From assembly GCA_023430315.1 (NCBI GenBank), contig JAEZAW010000068.1, positions 1-10,690 on the forward strand: a stretch of DNA of 10,690 nucleotides. Reading direction: 5' to 3'. Shown here one piece after another: positions 1 through 5,280 of the stretch (the stretch's first letter is position 1; every line of letters begins with the position of its first letter). Below the pieces are notes generated by a model. It was not told the DNA's origin. It worked only from the letters and a program-made list of their open reading frames with translations, and searched no databases. The stretch is from Pseudomonadota bacterium (GTDB lineage Bacteria > Pseudomonadota > Alphaproteobacteria > Rhizobiales > Hyphomicrobiaceae). The position numbers and the translations under genes are program-made.

Positions 1-368
1 ACGATCGCCATGCCATGCGCGGCCGCGGACTGGCGCGTGCGGATTTCGAGGTGCGCGATGGAGCCGATCGAGGGCAGCGCCTCGCCACGAAAGCCGAGCG
101 TGGTGATGTTGAAGAGGTCCTCGTCGCGGAGCTTCGAGGTCGCGTGGCGCTCGACGGCAAGCGTCAAGTCGCGCTCGTCCATGCCCGAGCCGTCATCGGT
201 GATGCGGATCAGCGAGAGGCCGCTGCCGGCTGTGACGATCTCGATCTCGCGCGCGCCCGCGTCGATAGCATTCTCGACGAGTTCCTTGACGACGCTCGCC
301 GGGCGCTCGACGACCTCGCCGGCTGCGATCCGGTTGATCGTCTCAGGTGTGAGCTGGCGCACGGCCAT
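1..368 (-). CDS. mutL: DNA mismatch repair protein MutL, N-terminal part (cut by window edge)
   Basis: This is the first 122 codons of MutL, the GHKL-family ATPase that links MutS mismatch recognition to strand removal. The visible part is the ATP-binding half of the N-terminal domain. The segment KELVENAIDAGA holds the catalytic Glu29 and Mg-binding Asn33. DDGSGM at residues 58-63 is the second GHKL motif, with Asp58 contacting adenine. RHATSKL (74-80) and GFRGEALPSIGS (92-103) are the MutL/MLH family signatures of the ATP lid. The numbering matches E. coli MutL exactly. The ATG at 366-368 is followed at once by the conserved opening QLTPETINRIAAGEVVERPA, which supports this start; the ribosome binding site is weak (GGGGGA, about 12 bases upstream). 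It lies 50 bases downstream of pgi on the same strand and may be cotranscribed. The C-terminal dimerisation domain lies outside the window. Confidence 0.97.
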   Translation of the reverse strand, partial: MAVRQLTPETINRIAAGEVVERPASVVKELVENAIDAGAREIEIVTAGSGLSLIRITDDGSGMDERDLTLAVERHATSKLRDEDLFNITTLGFRGEALPSIGSIAHLEIRTRQSAAAHGMAI

Positions 369-418
369 GTTAGCCGCTTATCCCCCGTCGCCTTGCGCGG
401 GATGCGGCCGACCGTGCC

Positions 419-1804
419 CTACTTGGACAGCCGCTCGCGCGTGAGCACCTTGGCGAGCTCGACAGCCGGCTGGTCGAAGGGATCGAGATCCATGAGCCAG
501 CCGGCGAGAATCGTCTCGATCATGAAGTGCATCATCAAGCCGCCGAGCGCAGCCGCGTCAAGCCGCTCGATGTCGATTGTCCGCACTGGCCTGCCGGCGC
601 GGCTCAGCGCCTCGGGCACGGCCTGGGCCTGGGCCGCCACCAGCTCGCCCACGGAGCGCCCGGCCATCACGTCGAGACCGGCGATCTTGGCGAGTTTCGC
701 GTCGATGACAGGGCCCGATTCGGCATTCTTGACACGCAGCACGGTGAACGCGTGCTCGCGCGGGCCGTCCATGAAAAGCTGGAGCTGGCTGTGCTGGTCG
801 AGCGGACCGAGACAGCCGAGCGGCGTCGTGCCCTGCCCGCCCTTGCCGAGGCTCTCTGCCCAAAGCTGCACGTACCAGGCGCCGAGACGCTGCAGGCGAT
901 CGGCGTAGGACATGAAGGCCATGACCTTGATGGCCTTCTCGCGTGCAAGCGCAACCGCGAGCGCGGCACCGACAGCGGGCGCTGATGCGGAGGGATGTGA
1001 CGCCGCGAGCGTCTGCTGGAGCACGGCGTCGGCGCCGGCGCGCAAGGTCCGCGGATCGATGCCGCGCGCCATGGCCGGGATGAGCCCTACGACCGTCAAC
1101 GCGGAGTAGCGCCCGCCGATGGCAGTCGGATGATCGAGAATGGGAATGCCGCGGCTCGATAGGAGATCACGCAGGCCATTGCGCACGCCAGGGCGCGCCG
1201 GCTCGGTAATGCCGAGAAAGAGCTCTGCCGAACGCGCGCCAAGGCCTGCCGCATCGATCGCCTGCATCGCGGCGAGCGCTTGGGCCAGCGTCTCCGAGGT
1301 GCCGCCTGACTTCGACGTGACGACAAAGCGCGTGCTCGCGAGGTCGATATTCTTGAAGGCGAGCGCCAGCGTCGAGGCATCGAGATTGTCGTAGAAGCGC
1401 GTGCGCGGGCGATTACGCTGCTCGACATCGGCCGACCCAGGAATGTTCCAGCCGCCGAGCTGGGCGAGCGTCTGCCCGCCGAGGCTCGAGCCACCAATGC
1501 CGAGGAAGACGATCATCTTCGCGCCGGCCGAGAGCTTCTTCAGCGCGGCCTCTGCGGCAATGATATCGGCGTCCTCGCGCGGCAGGCGCAGGAGCGGCAG
1601 GCTGCCGTCGGCGTATGCAGCCTTGAGCTTCGCGAGTGGTGCGGCTGTCTTGTCGAGCCAACGGGCAAGCGTCGCACTATCCAGTCCGTGCACGCCGATG
1701 CCGCCGTCGAGGCAGCCGGCAATGCTCTGATGATAGAGCCGCTGAGGGGCGGAACCTGAACCCGACACGGCACCGGATACATCCAGCTCGACGGGGTCGG
1801 CCAT
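419..1804 (-). CDS. pgi: Glucose-6-phosphate isomerase
   Basis: Interconverts glucose 6-phosphate and fructose 6-phosphate in the cytoplasm, at the junction of glycolysis/gluconeogenesis with the Entner-Doudoroff and pentose phosphate routes. The 461-residue protein has two SIS-fold sugar-phosphate domains. The first carries FLGIGGSSLGGQTL (100-113) and the phosphate-binding SKSGGTSETL (164-173). GGRYSALTVVG (230-240) carries the conserved Arg232. WAESLGKGG (315-323) supplies the likely catalytic Glu317, DQHSQLQL (336-343) supplies His338, and DPFDQPAVELAK (441-452) ends with the conserved Lys452. It is of the shorter, roughly 450-residue class rather than the 550-residue E. coli class. An in-frame TTG lies one codon upstream, but ATG 1804 is preferred because GAGGGAG at 1812-1818 then sits seven bases away. 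It lies between the M16 pair and mutL on the same strand, with a structured 126-base leader. Confidence 0.96.
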   Translation of the reverse strand: MADPVELDVSGAVSGSGSAPQRLYHQSIAGCLDGGIGVHGLDSATLARWLDKTAAPLAKLKAAYADGSLPLLRLPREDADIIAAEAALKKLSAGAKMIVFLGIGGSSLGGQTLAQLGGWNIPGSADVEQRNRPRTRFYDNLDASTLALAFKNIDLASTRFVVTSKSGGTSETLAQALAAMQAIDAAGLGARSAELFLGITEPARPGVRNGLRDLLSSRGIPILDHPTAIGGRYSALTVVGLIPAMARGIDPRTLRAGADAVLQQTLAASHPSASAPAVGAALAVALAREKAIKVMAFMSYADRLQRLGAWYVQLWAESLGKGGQGTTPLGCLGPLDQHSQLQLFMDGPREHAFTVLRVKNAESGPVIDAKLAKIAGLDVMAGRSVGELVAAQAQAVPEALSRAGRPVRTIDIERLDAAALGGLMMHFMIETILAGWLMDLDPFDQPAVELAKVLTRERLSK

Positions 1805-1811
1805 CAAATCG

Positions 1812-1818
1812 CTCCCTC
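1812..1818 (-). promoter_or_regulatory. Ribosome binding site of pgi
   Basis: GAGGGAG on the minus strand lies seven bases upstream of the ATG at 1802-1804. The same motif would be only four bases from the alternative TTG at 1805-1807, so the spacing favours the ATG start. Confidence 0.6.
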
Positions 1819-1833
1819 GTAATCACGCCTCAC

Positions 1834-1889
1834 ATGCCAAATCGAGAAGCCGGCGCCTTGCGAGCGCATCAGCTTCTCGAAGTTGGCAT
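1834..1889 (-). promoter_or_regulatory. Long interrupted stem-loop in the pgi leader
   Basis: ATGCCAA at 1834-1840 and CGAGAAGC at 1843-1850 pair with GCTTCTCG at 1872-1879 and TTGGCAT at 1883-1889. That makes 15 base pairs with a small internal loop (2 against 3 bases). The 21-base apical region contains a further GCGC/GCGC pairing (1853-1856 with 1864-1867). No T-run follows on the minus strand, so it does not look like a plain terminator. It ends about 15 bases upstream of the pgi ribosome binding site. It could be an RNA-processing or attenuation structure, or an operator. The pairing is directly visible; the role is inferred. Confidence 0.45.
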
Positions 1890-1904
1890 CAAAATACACA
1901 ACGT

Positions 1905-1930
1905 CGTTCGGAGCAAACAGGTTCCGAACG
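1905..1930 (-). terminator. Hairpin immediately after the second M16 gene
   Basis: A perfect 8-base-pair inverted repeat, CGTTCGGA (1905-1912) with TCCGAACG (1923-1930), encloses a 10-base loop. On the minus strand it begins at the base after the TAG stop of the upstream M16 gene. The following sequence contains GTATTTT about eight bases later, rather than an immediate T-run. It may act as a weak or partial terminator or as a 3' stabilising hairpin between the M16 pair and pgi. Confidence 0.45.
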
Positions 1931-3301
1931 CTACTGCTTCGTCATGCCCTGCGGCTTGCCGACGACCGTAACGATCAGCTCGTCGGCCTTCAACAGCCGC
2001 TGCGCGACGCGCTTAACATCGGCAAGCGTCACCGCGTTGACGAGCGCATTACGCTTGTCGATGTAGTCGATGCCGTACCCCTCGAAGAGGAAACCGAGGA
2101 GCTGGTTGGCAATCTTGGCATTGGTGTCGAAGCGGAGCGCGAACGAGCCCGTGAGATAGTCCTTGGCGTTCTGCATCTCCTCGGGCGTCGGCCCGTCCTC
2201 GGCCATGCGCCGCAGCTCGCTGCGAATGACATCGAGCGAACGGCCCACCTCCTCGTTCTTCGTCGCGACGCCGCCCGCGAAGATCGCGGCCCGGCGATAC
2301 GGCTGCAGATAGCTGTAGACCGAGTAGGCGAGCCCGCGCTTCTCGCGCACCTCCTCCGTCAGCCTCGAGGCGAAGCCGCCGCCGCCGAGGATCTGGTTCA
2401 GCACGAACGCGGCCATGAAGTCATCGTCGTCGCGGGCAATGCCGGGCGAGCCGAACTGCACGACCGACTGCGGCACGTCCATTGGAATGACCTGCACACG
2501 CTCCTTCGCCGCAGGTGCTGTCTGCGGCACGGGCGCGAGCTCCGCCTTGGCCGGCAGATCGCCGAACACGCGATCGAGGAGCGCGCCGAGCTGCTCGGGC
2601 GTGATGTCGCCCACCGCGACGACCTTCAGATTGTCGCGCGCGAAGTTGCGCTTGCGGAAGCCCTCGAGATCATCGCGCGTGATCTTGGCGATGCTCTGCG
2701 GCGTTCCATCCGAGGGGAGGCCGTAGGGATGCCCTGGGAAGGCCTGCGCGCTCCAGGCCGTGCCGGCAACGCGGTTCGGGTTCTTGGCCGCAAAGGCGAG
2801 GCCGGAAAGGAGCTGCCGGCGCACGCGTTCCATGGCATCCGCATCGAAGCGCGGCTGGTTGACGGCCAGGCGCAGCATTTCGACCGAGGGATCGCGATTG
2901 GTCGTGAGCGTCTCGAAGCTGCCGTACAGACCGTCCCGCGCATCCTCGAAGCTCATGCGGAAGGCAAGCTCCTCCATGCGCTCCTGGAACTTGTGCGAGT
3001 CGAGATCGCCGGCGCCCTCGTCCATCATGGCGGAGAGGAAATTGGCGACGCCCTCCTTGCCGGCGGGGTTCTGCGAGCTGCCGCCCTCGAAGACGAAGCG
3101 CAGCGCGATGAGCGGCACCGCGTGCTCCTGCACGAGCCATGCATCGATACCGCCGGGGCTCTTGATCTGCTGGATCTTCATGGCGTGGGCCTTGGCAGTG
3201 AGAACGGGCGCTGCGAGGCAGAGCAGCATGGCTGAAGGGACGCCAGGAAGCTTGGCGGGACGGACGAAAAGCCTTCCACGAAGGGGAGCTGAGCTGGACA
3301 T
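1931..3301 (-). CDS. M16 family peptidase subunit lacking the zinc-binding motif (inactive partner)
   Basis: A 456-residue pitrilysin/M16-family protein, probably the non-catalytic subunit of a heterodimer with the upstream gene product. The N-terminal half has the M16 fold (GGIDAWLVQEHAVPLIALRF, about 50-69). Where active members have HxxEH it reads NFLSA (88-92) within GVANFLSAMMDEG, so both zinc-binding histidines and the catalytic glutamate are gone. The C-terminal half keeps EKRGLAYSVYS (320-330), giving the Arg322/Tyr326 pair that M16 enzymes use to bind substrate. The ATG at 3301 is chosen over an upstream TTG at 3337, which has no ribosome binding site. From this ATG, a basic stretch and the hydrophobic MLLCLAAPVL, ending in AKAHA near residue 40, look like a Sec signal peptide, so the protein is likely periplasmic. 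It lies 127 bases downstream of the catalytic M16 gene. Confidence 0.9.
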   Translation of the reverse strand: MSSSAPLRGRLFVRPAKLPGVPSAMLLCLAAPVLTAKAHAMKIQQIKSPGGIDAWLVQEHAVPLIALRFVFEGGSSQNPAGKEGVANFLSAMMDEGAGDLDSHKFQERMEELAFRMSFEDARDGLYGSFETLTTNRDPSVEMLRLAVNQPRFDADAMERVRRQLLSGLAFAAKNPNRVAGTAWSAQAFPGHPYGLPSDGTPQSIAKITRDDLEGFRKRNFARDNLKVVAVGDITPEQLGALLDRVFGDLPAKAELAPVPQTAPAAKERVQVIPMDVPQSVVQFGSPGIARDDDDFMAAFVLNQILGGGGFASRLTEEVREKRGLAYSVYSYLQPYRRAAIFAGGVATKNEEVGRSLDVIRSELRRMAEDGPTPEEMQNAKDYLTGSFALRFDTNAKIANQLLGFLFEGYGIDYIDKRNALVNAVTLADVKRVAQRLLKADELIVTVVGKPQGMTKQ

Positions 3302-3344
3302 GATACTGGGCCTCGCTGTGTCGACGCGTTGAAACAAGACGTGT

Positions 3345-3360
3345 CGGCGCTGGTGCGCCG
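3345..3360 (-). other. Small hairpin between the two M16 genes
   Basis: CGGCGC (3345-3350) and GCGCCG (3355-3360) form a perfect 6-base-pair stem with a 4-base loop in the 127-base spacer between the catalytic and inactive M16 genes. No T-run follows. It may tune downstream expression or transcript stability within one operon, or be chance in GC-rich DNA. Confidence 0.25.
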
Positions 3361-3428
3361 GGTGGTTCGTGTGCCTCTGGTGGTGCTCACCTCATTCCTT
3401 TCGGTTCAGTTCTATCCGGAGACGCCTC

Positions 3429-4808
3429 TCACGAGCGCGAGCCGGGCGGCTGATCGGGCGCCTCCGGCAGCAGCGTGCCGGTGACCGAGCGGAGAATGTC
3501 GAGATGGCGGACAGCCGCCTTCACCTGATCGGCGGTGACCTTGGAAAGGCGCTCGGGCCACTCCTCGATGTCCTTGACCGTCGAGCCGACAGTGAGGGCC
3601 CAACCATAGCGACGCGCGAGCGAAGCCTGGTTGTCGGTCTGGTAGATGTACTCGGCGAGATAGGCCTTCTTCGCGCGCTCGAGCTCTTCCTGGGTGACGC
3701 CTTTCGCGGCGACCTCAGCGATCACGCCGTCGACGAGTTGCTCGATCTTCGAGAATTCGACGCCGTCGTTCGGCACGGAGAAGAACGCGATCTTGCCACT
3801 GTCGCGACCAGAGCCCGAATACCAGCCGCCAGCGCTCGATGCGACCTTCTCCTCGACGACGAGCTTCTTGTAGATGCGGCTCGTCGGTCCCGACGCGAGG
3901 ATCTTGAGCAGAAGATCGAGCGCCTCGGCTTCACCCGGCGCAGCCGTGGTGTACGCGGGTGCAATGTACTGGCGATGCCAGGTGCGCCGACCGGCGCGAG
4001 GATCCTTGAGCTCGATGCGGCGCGCAGCGCGGTGCGGCGGCTCGCCGGGACGCTCGACGGTCTTCACATTAGGATTGCGCGGGATCTTGCCGTAGGTCGC
4101 CTCGGCGAGCTTGCGCACTTCCTCGGGCGTCACGTCGCCGGTCACGACGAGGATCGCGTTGTTGGGCGCATAGAAGCGCTTGTAGAAGGCCATCGCATCG
4201 GCGCGCGAGAGCTTCCTCATCTCGTGCTCCCACCCGATCACGGGAATGCGGTAGGGATGCGCGAGATAAAGCGCGGCGCCCAACTGCTCATCGAGGATGG
4301 CGCTCGGGTTGTTCTCGACCCGGCTGCGGCGCTCCTCGAGAATGACATCGCGCTCGGTCAGCACTTCCTTCTCATCGAGCTTGAGGTTGACCATGCGGTC
4401 CGCCTCCATCTCCATAACCTTCGGAAGTCGATCCTTGGAGACACGCTGGAAGTAGGCCGTGATGTCCTGCGCGGTGAAGGCATTATCCTGCCCGCCGAGG
4501 CGCGAGACGATCTTCGAGAACTCGCCCGTCCCGATCTTCTCGGTCGCCTTGAACATCAGGTGCTCGAGGAAGTGAGCAATGCCGGATGTGCCGGGCGGCT
4601 CGTCGGCCGCGCCGACCCGGTACCACACCATATGCGTGACGACGGGTGCCCGGTTATCCGGGACGACGACGATATGCAGGCCGTTCGGCAGTGTGAACTC
4701 GGTGGCGCGCGGACCGGTCGTCTGCGCAAGCGAGGCAACGGGAGAGAGAGAGAGCATGAGCAATCCGATGATCAGGGGCCGAACATGGAAGAGGGCTCGC
4801 GTGAGCAT
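3429..4808 (-). CDS. M16 family zinc metallopeptidase, catalytic subunit (exported)
   Basis: A 459-residue pitrilysin/M16 zinc endopeptidase, likely periplasmic. The inverted zinc site HFLEH is at 79-83 within SGIAHFLEHLMFKAT, with zinc ligands His79 and His83 and catalytic Glu82. Glu152 and Glu159 in TERDVILEERR sit 69 and 76 residues past His83, matching the conserved glutamates of mitochondrial processing peptidase beta; Glu159 is the likely third zinc ligand. The C-terminal domain (from about 250) lacks the RGLAY Arg/Tyr motif and reads EEKVASSAGGWYSG instead; the missing part is present in the downstream partner. The ATG at 4808 is chosen because AGGA at 4817-4820 lies eight bases upstream and the protein then starts with a signal peptide (LTRALFHVRPLIIGLLML, ending near VASLAQ at 29). 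Exact substrates cannot be read from sequence; related paired enzymes degrade peptides. Confidence 0.94.
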   Translation of the reverse strand: MLTRALFHVRPLIIGLLMLSLSPVASLAQTTGPRATEFTLPNGLHIVVVPDNRAPVVTHMVWYRVGAADEPPGTSGIAHFLEHLMFKATEKIGTGEFSKIVSRLGGQDNAFTAQDITAYFQRVSKDRLPKVMEMEADRMVNLKLDEKEVLTERDVILEERRSRVENNPSAILDEQLGAALYLAHPYRIPVIGWEHEMRKLSRADAMAFYKRFYAPNNAILVVTGDVTPEEVRKLAEATYGKIPRNPNVKTVERPGEPPHRAARRIELKDPRAGRRTWHRQYIAPAYTTAAPGEAEALDLLLKILASGPTSRIYKKLVVEEKVASSAGGWYSGSGRDSGKIAFFSVPNDGVEFSKIEQLVDGVIAEVAAKGVTQEELERAKKAYLAEYIYQTDNQASLARRYGWALTVGSTVKDIEEWPERLSKVTADQVKAAVRHLDILRSVTGTLLPEAPDQPPGSRS

Positions 4809-4816
4809 GGTCACTT

Positions 4817-4820
4817 TCCT
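4817..4820 (-). promoter_or_regulatory. Ribosome binding site of the catalytic M16 gene
   Basis: AGGA on the minus strand (in TAGGAAAGTGACC) lies eight bases upstream of the ATG at 4806-4808. It decides the start against in-frame upstream codons that would bury the signal peptide. A small hairpin, TGCGG (4832-4836) with CCGCA (4841-4845), lies just upstream in the leader. Confidence 0.55.
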
Positions 4821-5025
4821 ACGCACAGGGATGCGGCAGGCCGCACCACATTCCGCACATCGCACCCCTCGCCGGCTCGGAACCACAGCTCCGAGGCCTG
4901 CTTCACTGGGCGGCCTGCTATCTCGTCACTCTACCGCGTCCGGCGACCGCGACGGCACTTAACATCCCGTCATGTGCGGTGCCTGCTCCGGCGCTCGTCG
5001 CGCTAGGGAGATCCGAGCAGGCCAT

Positions 5026-5036
5026 TGCAGCGCAAG
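5026..5036. repeat. TTGC-N3-GCAA palindrome, copy 1
   Basis: TTGCAGCGCAA is a perfect 4-base inverted repeat around a 3-base centre. It matches a second copy centred 54 bases away, which suggests a possible regulator-binding site. The regulator is unknown. Confidence 0.4.
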
Positions 5037-5044
5037 CGTGGCGA

Positions 5045-5076
5045 GATCACCACAAATTTCGCACGACTTTGTGATC
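5045..5076. repeat. Inverted repeat GATCAC...AAA / TTTGTGATC
   Basis: GATCAC at 5045-5050 and AAA at 5054-5056 (with CAC between) pair with TTTGTGATC at 5068-5076. This gives nine base pairs with a 3-base bulge and an 11-base loop. It lies between the two TTGC-N3-GCAA copies. It could be an RNA hairpin in a leader or small RNA, or a protein-binding site. Confidence 0.4.
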
Positions 5077-5079
5077 AGG

Positions 5080-5090
5080 TTGCACCGCAA
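5080..5090. repeat. TTGC-N3-GCAA palindrome, copy 2
   Basis: TTGCACCGCAA differs from copy 1 only in one central base. A degenerate third copy, TTGCAGTGCGG, follows at 5094-5104. Confidence 0.4.
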
Positions 5091-5255
5091 ACATTGCAGT
5101 GCGGAGTGATCATTGATTTCATTGGATTTTTACGCGACATCCTCGCGACCAGCGTTCAGAGACTGAGTGGCATAGCCACCACATCTCCGAGTCGGCGCCC
5201 CGAATTTCGGGCGACTGCCCCCTCAAGTCAACTGACAAGAATTTCATATTGGGAG

Positions 5256-5280
5256 CAGGTGTGCGCCTAGGACGCACCTG
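5256..5280 (-). terminator. Hairpin spanning the ABC-F stop codon
   Basis: On the minus strand CAGGTGCG (5273-5280) pairs with CG plus CACCTG (5256-5261 and the adjoining bases), with a 2-base bulge. This gives eight base pairs around a loop that contains the TAG stop of the ABC-F gene. No T-run follows, so it is a weak candidate for the 3' end of the ABC-F transcript. Confidence 0.3.

Larger units (their letters stand above)
1804..1941 (-). other. Short open frame between the second M16 gene and pgi, ending in TGATG
   Basis: An unrecognised open frame of 45 codons runs from just after an in-frame stop inside the M16 3' end to a TGA at 1804-1806 that shares one base with the pgi ATG. The encoded residues look protein-like (LFAPNDVVYF, then DANFEKLMRSQGAGFSIWHV, ending RRDYEGAI). 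There is no ATG near its beginning. Possible starts are a GTG before YFDANF or an internal ATG at MRSQ, and no convincing ribosome binding site precedes either. The stretch also contains two strong inverted repeats, which could equally explain it as a non-coding structured leader. It may be a small translationally coupled peptide, a remnant of a former gene, or chance in GC-rich DNA. No function is assigned. Confidence 0.25.
4809..5266 (-). promoter_or_regulatory. Intergenic region upstream of the M16-pgi-mutL unit
   Basis: No convincing gene is visible in these 458 bases. The part from about 5040 to 5260 is noticeably more AT-rich than the flanking genes, as expected of a promoter region. 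It contains two TTGC-N3-GCAA palindromes (5026-5036 and 5080-5090), a partial third (5094-5104) and a GATCAC/GTGATC inverted repeat (5045-5076). A near-palindrome built on CCCGAATTTCGGG lies near 5200. A TTGACT on the minus strand at 5226-5231 resembles a -35 element, but the candidate -10 seventeen bases on (GAAATT) is poor, so no promoter is placed. The left part has four irregularly spaced GTGCG repeats on the minus strand (4822-4865). Confidence 0.5.

Noticed and set aside
1883..3235. A 450-codon plus-strand open frame opposite the inactive M16 gene
   Set aside because: Same reason: a shadow of a real gene in high-GC DNA, with Arg/His/Glu-rich low-complexity composition.
3369..5006. A 545-codon open frame on the plus strand opposite the catalytic M16 gene
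   Set aside because: It is antisense to a gene with clear catalytic motifs, is rich in Arg, Leu and Asp as expected for the complementary frame of GC-rich DNA, and shows no recognisable domain.
4940..5130. Cys motifs CNVCGA and CEICGD on the minus strand, suggestive of a small zinc-ribbon protein
   Set aside because: The two motifs are in different frames; the frame joining CLRC with CEIC has no ATG or ribosome binding site before it, and the region is better explained by inverted repeats. A decayed gene remnant cannot be excluded.
5203..5231. A sigma-70-like promoter (TTGACT, 17-base spacer, GAAATT) on the minus strand
   Set aside because: The -10 box matches the consensus at only three of six positions, and the start site would be about 400 bases from the first gene, so it is mentioned but not called.
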